A stretch of 64,000 nucleotides of DNA from contig NZ_CP092074.1 of assembly GCF_024138715.1 (NCBI RefSeq), positions 4,712,001 to 4,776,000 of the forward strand. Direction: 5' to 3'. Source of the DNA: Emticicia sp. 21SJ11W-3. GTDB taxonomy: Bacteria > Bacteroidota > Bacteroidia > Cytophagales > Spirosomataceae. The notes below the pieces were generated by a model that worked only from the letters and a program-made list of their open reading frames with translations, was not told the origin of the DNA and ran no database searches. How positions within the stretch are numbered: the stretch's first letter is position 1; each line of letters begins with the position of its first letter. The position numbers and the translations under genes were made by a program. Below are positions 27,389 through 36,444 of this stretch, piece by piece.

Positions 27389-27586
27389 ATGGCAAAGAAG
27401 AAATCAGACGATAAGTCTCAGGCCGAAAACCCACGTGTTCATAAAGATTTAAATGGATTTGATATCAAGATAAACTCTTTCGGTGAAATACAGATGAGCT
27501 TTGAGATAGACAAAATCAATAGTTTCCTGAATAATACTGTAGACGACAAAAAACTTCGTAACCGAAAAAAAGACGCAGAACAGTAG
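27389..27586 (+). CDS. small charged conserved-looking protein
   Basis: A 65-residue protein from the ATG at 27389 (MAKKKSDDKSQ); a TTG at 27332 is an alternative start but gives an AT-rich, unconserved-looking extension. It is rich in Lys and Asp, with a central amphipathic stretch FDIKINSFGEIQMSFEID. No family is recognised. It is convergent with the next gene, with only 2 bp between the stops. Confidence 0.65.
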   Translation: MAKKKSDDKSQAENPRVHKDLNGFDIKINSFGEIQMSFEIDKINSFLNNTVDDKKLRNRKKDAEQ

Positions 27587-27588
27587 AA

Positions 27589-28281
27589 TTAATTTCGCCG
27601 GCCAAATACAGGCTTCCTGTAAGCCCGATTCAGCAATCCTGTTACGAGCAATATTCTGCCCAGGTTGGCAGCAATTCTTACTATGCCGTAATCAAACGCA
27701 AAAGGGGTAATATATACCCTATGAAAACTGGTTCCACTGGCAAACATAATAAAAAACATGCCCATGGTTATGCTCAGTTTGCTCTTTTCTTCAAACGGCA
27801 GGTAAGCCGATAAAACAGACATATACATAATCTGCAGCAGGTAAACAGATAGAATCAGCACTACGTCATATCTGTGAATATTAAAGATACTGATAACAAA
27901 GTAAACAAGCGGAAAAAGAACAAAGGGTACTACAACCCTTATAAATGTTCTTAAGTTATTAGTGAGCTTTATTCTTGCGCCCTCTAACCTATAAATCTTG
28001 ATAAGCAGCTGATAACTAACCAGAAGCAGAACTACCTCAACCAACGTACCCCAGGTAAAACCAAATAAAAAAATAGGAATGGGCGTAAAGGCAGGTATCA
28101 GACATGAAACAATAAATAGTCTGTCTGTCAGAGTAAGTACCGACTTCCTTGCCGAATAATACCAGTAAGCTATATACAGATGTATTAAGCCCCTGAAAGG
28201 ATAGGCAAAAGCAGGATTTACCTGATAAAAAATTAACAACTCAATAGCTAGTAGTAAAGCAACAGGAACAAGCCTTATCAT
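27589..28281 (-). CDS. integral membrane protein of unknown function
   Basis: The 230-residue protein has about seven hydrophobic helices spread over its length and few charged residues outside the loops. No signature motif was recognised. It is a single gene with its own upstream spacer (28282-28447). Confidence 0.7.
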   Translation of the reverse strand: MIRLVPVALLLAIELLIFYQVNPAFAYPFRGLIHLYIAYWYYSARKSVLTLTDRLFIVSCLIPAFTPIPIFLFGFTWGTLVEVVLLLVSYQLLIKIYRLEGARIKLTNNLRTFIRVVVPFVLFPLVYFVISIFNIHRYDVVLILSVYLLQIMYMSVLSAYLPFEEKSKLSITMGMFFIMFASGTSFHRVYITPFAFDYGIVRIAANLGRILLVTGLLNRAYRKPVFGRRN

Positions 28282-28447
28282 GTATGAACAAAAATTAACT
28301 AAAATTGAAACCAGCGTTAGACAATAGCCTCAATTTTAAATTAATCAATCTTATATTACATAAACACTATTACCTGTTTAACAAAAACTGAACCAAAATT
28401 AATACGCGCCAATAAAAAAGAGGCCTCAATCAAAAAAAATGAATACC

Positions 28448-28672
28448 TCAGTTATTATTGACCCATGATGCAGGTTTTTGCTCTTTTTTTAAAGTTTCAA
28501 GGCATTTAATGCAAAGGCAGGAGCTAAACATTTTACCAATTTCTGCTATCAAAGCATCAGAAAGGAGAATGGATTTGCAAGCGCAATTGTTGATTTCTGA
28601 TGCCAGACAAGTAAATGGCTGTTGACAGCGGGGGCAGACCTGCGACGGATATGTTGTAGAAAGGTGCGACAA
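28448..28672 (-). CDS. cysteine-rich CWC-like small protein
   Basis: The 74-residue protein contains CPRC, CAC and CLCIKCL cysteine clusters (seven Cys in total), the pattern of the Cysteine-rich CWC family, which probably binds zinc. The only sensible start is a TTG at 28672, directly after the TAA of the PAS gene, with GAGG 11-14 nt before it. That fits termination-reinitiation from the PAS gene. Function of the family is unknown. Confidence 0.72.
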   Translation of the reverse strand: MSHLSTTYPSQVCPRCQQPFTCLASEINNCACKSILLSDALIAEIGKMFSSCLCIKCLETLKKEQKPASWVNNN

Positions 28673-29179
28673 TTAATTTACCTCTTTTTCAATGGCAATA
28701 AAATGTGTAACAATATTCTCCTGATTTCTCAACGGTGCAATACTCAGCCCACACCAGTAAGTCTCACCATTTTTCCGGTAATTCAATATTCTGGCTTTTA
28801 GAGGCTCAAACTTAGACAGTCTATCATTAATTAACTCTCTGGTAGGCTTATGTGTTCTTTTACCCTGCAAAAACGTAGGTTTTTTACCAATAATTTCGCA
28901 TTTTTCGTAGCCGGTCATGGCTACAAAAGCTCTGCTTGCCCAAACAATTGCTTTTGATACGTCTGTAATTATCAAGGCGTAATTTTCCATCAGATACGAC
29001 TTATAATCACTATCAGGTTGCCATTGGTTTAATACCATTAACTCATCCAGTTCGGTCATATCCTGATGCACTTCTAATCTTTGGCTCATGTTGATACTGG
29101 CGATATCCCAGCAAAGCAATGGAGCAAAAACGGGTTTACTTTGAGAATCTTCTCTTGAAAAAAGTGGTAGATTAAACAT
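28673..29179 (-). CDS. single PAS domain protein, LOV-like without the photoactive cysteine
   Basis: The 168-residue protein has one PAS domain (about residues 55-168) and no output domain. The helix normally reading GxNCRFLQG in LOV domains is GKKPTFLQG here, so the flavin-adduct Cys is replaced by Pro. Other LOV-like blocks remain: LNYRKNGETYW, LSIAPLRNQENIVTHFIAIEKEV. It may bind a ligand or flavin without forming the light adduct. It is coupled to the CWC-like gene downstream. Confidence 0.8.
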   Translation of the reverse strand: MFNLPLFSREDSQSKPVFAPLLCWDIASINMSQRLEVHQDMTELDELMVLNQWQPDSDYKSYLMENYALIITDVSKAIVWASRAFVAMTGYEKCEIIGKKPTFLQGKRTHKPTRELINDRLSKFEPLKARILNYRKNGETYWCGLSIAPLRNQENIVTHFIAIEKEVN

Positions 29180-29306
29180 TGACTTATTTTTTAAGACTAT
29201 ACCATTTGTTGAACTTAAATGTTTAAATTTTTTTTAAATAATGGCTTTGGGCTCCATAAAACAGGTCTCAACGGGCCTTTCACCTGTTAAAGACCGGAAA
29301 ATTTAG

Positions 29307-29314
29307 TAAATTTG
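29307..29314 (+). promoter_or_regulatory. -7 box of mutS2 promoter
   Basis: TAAATTTG, 21 bp before the ATG at 29336. Confidence 0.5.
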
Positions 29315-29335
29315 TATCTGTTTTTAAATAAAAAA

Positions 29336-31759
29336 ATGCTTTACCCACAAAACATAGAACAAAAAATAGGGTTTGATAAAATTCGTGAACTCATTGCCGA
29401 ACAATGTATCAGCTCGCTTGGGCGGGCCTTTGTTGAAAAAATTCGTTTTTCGGACGACTATAAACTGATTGACCGTTTAATAAGACAAGCTGCAGAGTTT
29501 AAACTGATATTGCAGGTTGAACCGGGTTTTCCGGAGCAAAACTACATTGATGTAAGCGACGCCCTGGCGCGTGCATCTATTGAAGGCGCATTTATAGGCG
29601 AAGACCAGTTTTTTGAAATAAAACTTTCGCTGCGCACTATTCAACAGATTATACATTTCTTTAAAGGTAAAGAAGAGACTATCTACCCCGAGCTAAAATT
29701 GCTTACTGCTAATTCGTTACCCGTTTCGGCCGATGACGGCTGGGGAAGCGTAATATCTCAGATTGATAAGATTATTGACGAAAGAGGCAAGGTGCGCGAC
29801 TCAGCATCACCTGAACTGGCTGATATTCGCCGACGCCTCATAGCTGAACAAAGCGAGCTAAGAAAAACCCTTGAACGTATTCTGCGCACTGCGCGTAATA
29901 GCGGCTGGATAGGCGATGATATGTCTTTGACAATCCGCGATGGCCGGATGGTTATTCCGATTCTGTCGGAACACAAGCGCAAGCTGAGAGGCTTTGTACA
30001 CGATGAGTCTGCAACCGGACAAATGGCCTTTGTTGAACCCGCCGAGGTGCTGGAGGCCAATAATGAAATAAGGGAGCTGGAAGCCCGTGAACGCCGTGAG
30101 ATAGTAAAAATACTGGAGAAACTCACCGCTTTTCTTCGGCCACATGTGCCTGCTCTGCGTAAGGCCTATCTGTTTTTAGGCCTGATAGACTTTATCAGAG
30201 CCAAGGCTAAGTTTGCCTTGACCATCAATGGTACTGCTCCCCTGCTGGTAGAAAACCAGGCTTTGGAATGGTACAGAGCCACCCACCCATTGTTGTATCT
30301 GGCACATCAGAAACTCAATAAATCTATTGTACCGCTGTCAATAAAACTTGACCATGAAAATAGAATAGTGCTGGTTTCCGGGCCAAACGCCGGCGGAAAA
30401 TCGGTCATGCTTAAAACCATAGGGTTGGTGCAATACATGGCACAATGTGGCCTGTTGGTACCCGCATCGCCCGATTCAAAAGTGGGCATATTCAAGAATG
30501 TATTCATTGATATAGGCGACGAGCAGAGCATAGAAAACGACCTCAGTACCTATAGCTCGCACCTCACAAACATGAAGCACTTTGTCAATTTCTCAAACAA
30601 GTTTACCTTGTTTTTAATTGACGAATTTGGAACCGGAACTGAACCCAGCCTGGGTGGAGCTATTGCAGAATCGATTCTTGAACAGCTACTGCGCGCAAAG
30701 GCCTACGGGGTTATTAATACGCATTATACCAACCTGAAAGTTTTTGCCAATAAAAACAGCGGAACCATCAACGGCGCCATGAAGTTTGATGCCGAACATC
30801 TGGAACCGCTCTATGAACTTGAAATTGGCAAACCCGGCAGTTCTTTTGCTTTGGAGGTAGCCCAGAAAATTGGCTTACCCAAGCAGGTAGTAGATAACGC
30901 CAAGCGCAAATTAGGCACCCAGCAGATTGATTTCGAGAAGCTGATTAAGGAGCTTGAAATTGAGCGGAAGGTGTTTTCTGACAGAAACAAGGAGTTTATT
31001 GAGAAAAACCAACAGTTAAAAAACACGCTTGAGCAATATAATGGCCTGAAGAGTTTTCTGGAAACTGAGAAAAAGAAGATTCTGAACGACGCCAAAGCAC
31101 AGGCTAAAGAATTGCTGAAAGAAACTAATCGCAAGATTGAAAGTACGATTAAAGAAATAAAAGAAGGCAAGGCTGATAAGGATTTAACAAGGCTTATCCG
31201 GCAGGAACTACAAAACTTTGAAAGTAAGGAGCTGAAACCCGAAAAGGTAGATGAACCCAAGCCAGCATCAGAAGAATGGATTGCCGATGACGGGGCTATA
31301 ACTGTAGGAAGTTTCGTAAGAATTAAAGGGCAGACAGCCGTAGGAGAGTTACTATTTATGAAAGGCAAAGATGCCGAGGTAGCCATTGGGGAGCTGAAAA
31401 CCAATGTAAAACTGAACAGGCTGGAGAAACTGAGCCGTAAAGAGTTTAAGGAAGCCGTGAAAGAGAGCATCAAGCCCAAAATGAGCGGAATTGACCTGAA
31501 CGAAAAGATGATGAATTTCAGCTTTAACCTTGATTTACGGGGCAAACGCGGCGAAGAGGCACTAGGTGAGGTAGACAGCCTGATGAACGATGCCATTATG
31601 TTGGGGTATCCCGAATTACGCATCATTCACGGCAAAGGTGATGGTATTCTAAGAACTCTGATACGCCAGCACCTGCGCAGCTACAAACAGGTAGCAGGCA
31701 TGGCCGACGAACACGCCGACCGTGGCGGACAAGGGGTAACTATTGTGAGGATGAAATAA
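29336..31759 (+). CDS. mutS2: MutS2 family ATPase/endonuclease with Smr domain
   Basis: From the ATG at 29336 the protein has 807 residues; a TTG at 29312 overlaps the -7 box and is rejected. The MutS-type ATPase has Walker A GPNAGGKS (349-356), Walker B LFLIDEFGTGTEPSLGG and the STYSSHLTNMKHF switch. A long coiled coil follows (about 510-620), then the C-terminal Smr nuclease domain with LDLRGKRGEEAL and the HGKGDGILR motif. MutS2 suppresses recombination and/or rescues collided ribosomes. Confidence 0.96.
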   Translation: MLYPQNIEQKIGFDKIRELIAEQCISSLGRAFVEKIRFSDDYKLIDRLIRQAAEFKLILQVEPGFPEQNYIDVSDALARASIEGAFIGEDQFFEIKLSLRTIQQIIHFFKGKEETIYPELKLLTANSLPVSADDGWGSVISQIDKIIDERGKVRDSASPELADIRRRLIAEQSELRKTLERILRTARNSGWIGDDMSLTIRDGRMVIPILSEHKRKLRGFVHDESATGQMAFVEPAEVLEANNEIRELEARERREIVKILEKLTAFLRPHVPALRKAYLFLGLIDFIRAKAKFALTINGTAPLLVENQALEWYRATHPLLYLAHQKLNKSIVPLSIKLDHENRIVLVSGPNAGGKSVMLKTIGLVQYMAQCGLLVPASPDSKVGIFKNVFIDIGDEQSIENDLSTYSSHLTNMKHFVNFSNKFTLFLIDEFGTGTEPSLGGAIAESILEQLLRAKAYGVINTHYTNLKVFANKNSGTINGAMKFDAEHLEPLYELEIGKPGSSFALEVAQKIGLPKQVVDNAKRKLGTQQIDFEKLIKELEIERKVFSDRNKEFIEKNQQLKNTLEQYNGLKSFLETEKKKILNDAKAQAKELLKETNRKIESTIKEIKEGKADKDLTRLIRQELQNFESKELKPEKVDEPKPASEEWIADDGAITVGSFVRIKGQTAVGELLFMKGKDAEVAIGELKTNVKLNRLEKLSRKEFKEAVKESIKPKMSGIDLNEKMMNFSFNLDLRGKRGEEALGEVDSLMNDAIMLGYPELRIIHGKGDGILRTLIRQHLRSYKQVAGMADEHADRGGQGVTIVRMK

Positions 31760-31799
31760 AACGAAAAAGGCTGTCCCGCGAGACAGCCTTTTTCGTTTT
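31758..31799. terminator. strong bidirectional terminator
   Basis: An 18-bp perfect stem (31758-31775 with 31782-31799) flanked by A and T tracts, between convergent mutS2 and the minus-strand ART-associated gene. Confidence 0.95.
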
Positions 31800-31810
31800 A
31801 TTTTATATGT

Positions 31811-32152
31811 TTACTCTACTTTCCCAAAAGCAGACTGAGATTTTTTATGCAAATGATATGCCGGGTCTTCTTCTAAAACAGAATTTTGAGTTATAAATTC
31901 TTCATTCCCACTGTTATTTAGACGCTCTAATATTCTACTAAGCTCTTGGAAAAAATTAATCAGGTCTATTTTTTCAGTATTCGAAAGGCCACTTTTACTT
32001 AATTCACGTTTTACTTGGTCAAGAGTATTATTTACGATTGAAATACGAAAATCTTTGTTCTCTTCATTTACATATGGTGTAAGATGAAGATTAAAACTCT
32101 CATTAATATCTTTTAGACTTTCACTTCTATATTCTTTAGTACTTACTCCCAT
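31811..32152 (-). CDS. small hypothetical protein paired with the ADP-ribosyltransferase gene
   Basis: The 113-residue, charged and largely helical protein has no signal peptide and no recognised family. Its ATG (32152) is separated from the upstream ART stop by one base, so the two are translationally coupled. It ends just before the bidirectional terminator. Its position makes it a candidate immunity/antitoxin or accessory protein; this is inference only. The gene is clearly more AT-rich than lysS and mutS2 around it. Confidence 0.65.
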   Translation of the reverse strand: MGVSTKEYRSESLKDINESFNLHLTPYVNEENKDFRISIVNNTLDQVKRELSKSGLSNTEKIDLINFFQELSRILERLNNSGNEEFITQNSVLEEDPAYHLHKKSQSAFGKVE

Positions 32153-32153
32153 A

Positions 32154-32699
32154 TCAGTCTTCAGTTAAAGTTACTTCTTCTAAGGTAATCTCATAGTATC
32201 CATTTTCGGAATCATAGCTTAGAACTTTAAACTTTTTATTATAACCTAAAACTACTTCTTTTTCGTCTAAATGTTTTGCGATTATGCTAATATTTTTCCA
32301 ATTTCTGCAAAGAATCGTAAATCTAACCCTCCCAAAAGCCCAAGCCAGATTTTCATTGAGACTTGCTGAAATAAAACTATGCTCTTCTATAAGCTCGCCA
32401 CTATGATAAGCTTCTAAATAAGATTTAAGTTGAGATTTGTTTAAGTTTACACCTCTGAATGCAAGATTAAATTCTGAAGGAATTTTGTCTAAAGCGTTTT
32501 TCAAATGTACTCCAAACTCACTAATATTCAGACCATTGCTAACTCTCAATTGCTCATTCAGGCTTTCATAACCATCTTCGGTATATTTATAAATAACAGC
32601 CTTTTCGTGTATTGACAAAAAAGGATATTCATTACTGAAACGCTCAACTATTCTGATTTCTTTTTCAAGATATTCATTTGCAAACTCTTCTAAAGTCAT
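32154..32699 (-). CDS. ADP-ribosyltransferase-domain protein (R-S-E class)
   Basis: The 181-residue protein lacks a signal peptide. It shows the three motifs of arginine-type mono-ADP-ribosyltransferases in order: Arg82 in AFRGVNL, the STS-like strand FISAS (Ser111, Ser113) in HSFISASLNENLAWAFG, and the biglutamate ExE (Glu146-Lys-Glu148) in HLDEKEVVLGYNKKFKVLS. Residues 1-75 are helical, as in exoenzyme-type ART domains (PF03496-like). The start lies 21 bp after lysS on the same strand. AT-rich base use suggests recent acquisition. Target and biological role are unknown. Confidence 0.78.
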   Translation of the reverse strand: MTLEEFANEYLEKEIRIVERFSNEYPFLSIHEKAVIYKYTEDGYESLNEQLRVSNGLNISEFGVHLKNALDKIPSEFNLAFRGVNLNKSQLKSYLEAYHSGELIEEHSFISASLNENLAWAFGRVRFTILCRNWKNISIIAKHLDEKEVVLGYNKKFKVLSYDSENGYYEITLEEVTLTED

Positions 32700-32720
32700 A
32701 TAAAGGCAAATGTTTGTCTA

Positions 32721-34433
32721 TTATTCCACCCAAACCTTCACTTCATCAAGCGTTGGCATTTTTTCTTCAATTTTCAGTTTCTTTCTCAAACCTCCCAAAT
32801 CATTGAAAATCTTGTTAGCGTTGGCTCCTTTCAGTTGGTCTGTCATTAAAAAGCCCATTTTCTGCAAGGCAGGAATCCAGACTTTCGGCACGCCAATGGC
32901 TTCATAATCTGCCTCGGTTGATACCTCCTGCTTTTTCTCAGGGCGCATCTGCGGGAAGAACAATACCTCCTGAATACTGGCATTATCTGTCAGCATCATG
33001 GTCAGGCGGTCAATACCAATACCGATACCTGCGGTTGGAGGCATTCCGTATTCCAACGAACGGATAAAATCTTCATCCATAGCCATTGCCTCTTCGTCAC
33101 CACGTTCGGCCAGTTTCAATTGTTCTTCAAAACGTTCTCGCTGGTCAATCGGGTCGTTCAACTCAGAGTACGCATTGGCAACTTCTTTGCCGTTAACAAA
33201 CAGTTCGAAACGCTCAACCAGACCCGGTTTTGTACGGTGCTTCTTGGTTAATGGCGACATCTCAACCGGATAATCGATTATGAACGTAGGCTGAATGAGA
33301 TTAGCTTCAACTTTTTCACCAAAAATCTCATCTATCAACTTGGCCTTACCCATAGTATCATCTATCTGCATTCCCCACTGGCGGCAATACTGGCGGGTTT
33401 CTTCTTCCGATAACGTGCCCACATCAACGCCCGTGTATTTTTCAATAGCTTCCAGAATACTTAAACGGGCAAACGGCCCGGCAAAATCGAGTTCGTGTTC
33501 ACCCGATTTGAATCTGGTAGTACCATGCACGGCTAAAGCTACTTTTTCAAAGATTTCTTCCGTTATGTTCATCATCCACTCGTAGTCCTTGTAGGCTACG
33601 TAGAATTCCAGAGAGGTAAACTCAGGGTTGTGGGTTCTGTCCATACCTTCATTGCGGAACATCTTGCCAAACTCATATACACCGTCAAAGCCACCAACTA
33701 TCAACCTTTTCAGATATAATTCGTTGGCAATACGCATATACAGCGGCATATCAAGTGTATTATGATGCGTTTTGAACGGGCGAGCTGCTGCCCCGCCATG
33801 AATAGGCTGCAGAATCGGGGTTTCTACTTCCAGCCAGCCTCTTTCATCAAACATCTGGCGCATGGTGCTGATAACCCTGGCCCTTTTAATGAAAATATCT
33901 TTTACATGCGGGTTTACTATTAAATCGACATAACGCTGGCGGTAACGCAGTTCTGGGTCTGAGAAGGCATCATACACTTTACCGTCTACCTCTTTTACAA
34001 CCGGTAGCGGGCGTAACGATTTATTAAGAATCTTGAACTCTGTTACATGTATTGAAATCTCATTGGTTTGGGTAGTAAACACAAAACCCTTCACGCCAAT
34101 GATATCACCGATATCAAGTAATTTTTTGAAAACTGTATTATATAAAGTCTTGTCTTCACCCGGGCACAAATCATCCCGACGGAAGTACAATTGTATTCTG
34201 CCTGTTGAATCCTGCAATTCAACAAATGAGGCGCTGCCCATAATCCGGAAGCTCATCAGGCGGCCCGCAATGGAAACATTCTTATAGTCTAACTTATTGT
34301 TTTCGTAATTCTTATGAATATCGGCAGTGTTTACATTTACCTCAAATAACTCGGCCGGGTATGGGTCAATGCCCATAGCCATTAAATCTTGTCTTTTCTG
34401 ACGGCGCAGAATTTCCTGTTCGCTAAGAACCAT
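32721..34433 (-). CDS. lysS: lysyl-tRNA synthetase, class II
   Basis: The 570-residue protein has an N-terminal OB-fold anticodon domain (about 55-165) and class II motifs: motif 2 [21 protein letters not shown] and motif 3 [15 protein letters not shown]-terminal extension of about 70 residues past motif 3 ([17 protein letters not shown] onward) is typical for Bacteroidota LysS. It is transcribed divergently from the SPFH gene. Confidence 0.96.
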   Translation of the reverse strand: MVLSEQEILRRQKRQDLMAMGIDPYPAELFEVNVNTADIHKNYENNKLDYKNVSIAGRLMSFRIMGSASFVELQDSTGRIQLYFRRDDLCPGEDKTLYNTVFKKLLDIGDIIGVKGFVFTTQTNEISIHVTEFKILNKSLRPLPVVKEVDGKVYDAFSDPELRYRQRYVDLIVNPHVKDIFIKRARVISTMRQMFDERGWLEVETPILQPIHGGAAARPFKTHHNTLDMPLYMRIANELYLKRLIVGGFDGVYEFGKMFRNEGMDRTHNPEFTSLEFYVAYKDYEWMMNITEEIFEKVALAVHGTTRFKSGEHELDFAGPFARLSILEAIEKYTGVDVGTLSEEETRQYCRQWGMQIDDTMGKAKLIDEIFGEKVEANLIQPTFIIDYPVEMSPLTKKHRTKPGLVERFELFVNGKEVANAYSELNDPIDQRERFEEQLKLAERGDEEAMAMDEDFIRSLEYGMPPTAGIGIGIDRLTMMLTDNASIQEVLFFPQMRPEKKQEVSTEADYEAIGVPKVWIPALQKMGFLMTDQLKGANANKIFNDLGGLRKKLKIEEKMPTLDEVKVWVE

Positions 34434-34469
34434 CGCTTTATCTTTTTATTTTCAATTCGTTATAAGGCG

Positions 34470-34477
34470 CAAAGTTA
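34470..34477 (-). promoter_or_regulatory. -7 box of lysS promoter
   Basis: TAACTTTG on the minus strand, 36 bp before the lysS start. Confidence 0.5.
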
Positions 34478-34542
34478 AAAATAAAATGTCAATTATTATT
34501 AATTACCGTTTATCTGTAAAAACCCTCACCTATCATTTTTTC

Positions 34543-34574
34543 TTTTGTCAATCTTGGTCGTTTCAATATCTTTG
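34543..34574 (+). promoter_or_regulatory. -33/-7 promoter of the SPFH gene
   Basis: TTTG (34544-34547), 19-nt spacer, and TATCTTTG (34567-34574), 33 bp before the ATG at 34608. Both elements fit the Bacteroidota sigma-A consensus. Confidence 0.72.
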
Positions 34575-34607
34575 TGATATCAATTTAATATCAAACAAAA
34601 ACCCCTT

Positions 34608-35459
34608 ATGAAAGAGAAAGAACTTTACTCGCAATCCGGATACCTGCTGCTGATAGGTGGATTACTTTTAATGATAGTACCCGTCTTCACCTTTTTTACC
34701 TATGCGCCCATTCTGGCTATTATTGTTGCTCTGGCTGGCTTTATTCTTATTATTGGCTTAACGGTAATTAATCCTAACGAAGCAGCCGTTACTACGTTCT
34801 TCGGCGACTACATGGGAACCATGAAACAGAATGGGTTACGCTGGGTGAATCCGTTGTTTCGTCGTAAAAAAATAAGCCTGCGTGCCAGAAACCTGAACGG
34901 ACAAAAGCTGAAAGTAAACGACAAAATGGGAAATCCGATAGAGATAGCAGCCGTGGTGGTTTGGCGGGTGAGCGACACCGCAAAGGCCGTTTTTGAAGTA
35001 GATGACTATCTTAAATTTGTGGATATTCAGTCAGAAGCCGCCGTGCGGCACCTTGCCAGCTCTTATGCCTATGATAACATAGAAGACGAAAGCGCCAACA
35101 TTACCCTTCGCGATGGCTCGGGGAAAATCAACGAAATGTTGGAAAAAGAACTGAACGAGCGCATTGCCCAGGCAGGTGTTGAGGTAATGGAGGCGCGTAT
35201 AAGCCACCTGTCTTATGCCCCTGAAATTGCAGGCGCCATGTTGCAACGCCAACAGGCAACAGCAGTGGTAGCCGCCCGTAAGCAAATTGTTGAAGGCGCG
35301 GTAGGAATGGTAGAAATGGCTTTGGCCAGATTGTCAGAAAAAGAAATTGTACATCTGGATGAAGAGCGTAAAGCCGCGATGGTAAGTAATTTATTGGTAG
35401 TTTTGTGTGGTGAAAAATCTGTGAGCCCCGTGGTAAATACCGGAACCCTGTATAACTGA
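34608..35459 (+). CDS. SPFH/Band 7 domain membrane protein
   Basis: The 283-residue protein has two hydrophobic stretches near the N-terminus (residues about 10-28 and 31-53) and a Band 7/SPFH domain (about 60-230; [36 protein letters not shown]). A helical end follows, with [25 protein letters not shown] proteins form membrane-bound oligomers linked to microdomains or protease control. Its TGA overlaps the ATG of the next small gene (TGATG form), so the two products are made together. Confidence 0.9.
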   Translation: MKEKELYSQSGYLLLIGGLLLMIVPVFTFFTYAPILAIIVALAGFILIIGLTVINPNEAAVTTFFGDYMGTMKQNGLRWVNPLFRRKKISLRARNLNGQKLKVNDKMGNPIEIAAVVVWRVSDTAKAVFEVDDYLKFVDIQSEAAVRHLASSYAYDNIEDESANITLRDGSGKINEMLEKELNERIAQAGVEVMEARISHLSYAPEIAGAMLQRQQATAVVAARKQIVEGAVGMVEMALARLSEKEIVHLDEERKAAMVSNLLVVLCGEKSVSPVVNTGTLYN

Positions 35460-35623
35460 TGGCCAACGAAAAAAAAGCATTTGTATTAAGAATCAGTCCT
35501 GAAGTGCTGAAAGAACTGGAGAAGTGGTCGGCAGAGGAATTCAGAAGCCTGAACGGACAGATAGAGTACATCTTGAACGATGCTCTGAAAAAACGTAAAA
35601 AGAGCAAAAAGAATGAGGAGTAA
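35459..35623 (+). CDS. Arc-like ribbon-helix-helix small protein
   Basis: This 54-residue gene overlaps the SPFH stop (ATG within TGATG). The product starts with [20 protein letters not shown], a beta strand followed by a helix, then [21 protein letters not shown] and a lysine-rich tail. The pattern is that of Arc/MetJ ribbon-helix-helix proteins, which bind DNA as dimers. The coupling to a membrane SPFH protein suggests a conserved pair; what it regulates is unknown. Confidence 0.82.
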   Translation: MANEKKAFVLRISPEVLKELEKWSAEEFRSLNGQIEYILNDALKKRKKSKKNEE

Positions 35624-35626
35624 GCG

Positions 35627-35657
35627 GGCAGGAGGTATAATTTTGGTATCTCCTGCC
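35627..35657 (+). terminator. hairpin after the SPFH/RHH genes
   Basis: Stem GGCAGGAG/CTCCTGCC (35627-35634 with 35650-35657). A second short hairpin CCCC-TAAA-GGGG with AATTTT follows around 35680. Tail quality is modest. Confidence 0.55.
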
Positions 35658-35699
35658 TGAATATGTTTGTACCCCTAGCCCCTAAAGGGGAATTTTCAA

Positions 35700-36305
35700 T
35701 CAGAGCTTTATTCCTTCTTCTTCCAGATACTTCCCGATGTTAATATTAATGCCATCAAAAAGCTCTACATCCTTATTCCAATCTTTAATCAGCCAGTCTT
35801 CGTTGGGTGAAGTCACTATCACCTGTTGAGTTGCCGTAACAACCCAAAAAACTTTCTCTACACCAAATTCAAATAGCTTTCCGGTTTTGCGGGTCAGGTA
35901 TTCAATAAAGCTGGTTTCACTCAAATCGGCATTCGTATCTACTTCTATAATGTATTTGGGTGGTACATCAGAATACTTATTATTGATTTTATCGGGTGTT
36001 AGCACCTGTTTATCATAAATCAGAATATCACCCGCCAAAGTATCTTTATATCCTAACTTCAAACCAGATTCATTCGTATGTATTCTGTATTTTTTCTTAT
36101 CATAAAAAATATGAATAATCTCAAGTATAAAGTTAACCAACTCAGATTGTAGTGAACTGCTACCCATTATTTCTTCAGCATTAAGTTGTTTTTTTACAGC
36201 TTCCTTATAACCTTTATAATAAACCGGCTCTCCATCCATTACTTCATAGATGAATTCCTCAGGAATTTTATTCTTAGCTGTCTTTTTCGTTGTCTCAAGC
36301 ACCAT
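35700..36305 (-). CDS. Uma2 family (PD-(D/E)xK fold) endonuclease-like protein
   Basis: The 201-residue protein fits the Uma2/DUF820 pattern: an N-terminal FIYEVMDGEPVYYKGYKE, a central LAGDILIYDKQ with the conserved Asp, and PPKYIIEVDTNAD with the E-x-D-type metal site. The family is greatly expanded in some Bacteroidota and Cyanobacteria; its biological role is unclear. No partner gene is adjacent. Confidence 0.8.
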   Translation of the reverse strand: MVLETTKKTAKNKIPEEFIYEVMDGEPVYYKGYKEAVKKQLNAEEIMGSSSLQSELVNFILEIIHIFYDKKKYRIHTNESGLKLGYKDTLAGDILIYDKQVLTPDKINNKYSDVPPKYIIEVDTNADLSETSFIEYLTRKTGKLFEFGVEKVFWVVTATQQVIVTSPNEDWLIKDWNKDVELFDGININIGKYLEEEGIKL

Positions 36306-36411
36306 CTCTATTTCTAATTTATTGAAACTAAGTTACACAATCTGTTTAATTACTAATACAACAATTTGTTTTTATTTCTACAAATGCCACGTATAACTAG
36401 CTATTTTTATC

Positions 36412-36419
36412 TATTTTTG
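36412..36419 (+). promoter_or_regulatory. -7 box of asnS promoter
   Basis: TATTTTTG, 25 bp before the asnS ATG. Confidence 0.5.
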
Positions 36420-36444
36420 CGGTTCATTACAAGATTTTATTTTT

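Noticed and set aside
28416..28426. GAGGCCTC palindrome near a T-rich run as terminator of the CWC-like gene
   Set aside because: The stem is only four base pairs and has no loop, too weak to support a call.
30811..31626. 271-codon open frame on the minus strand
   Set aside because: Lies wholly inside mutS2 in antisense, is Ser/Phe/Leu-rich as expected from the complement of charged coiled-coil codons, and has no family resemblance.
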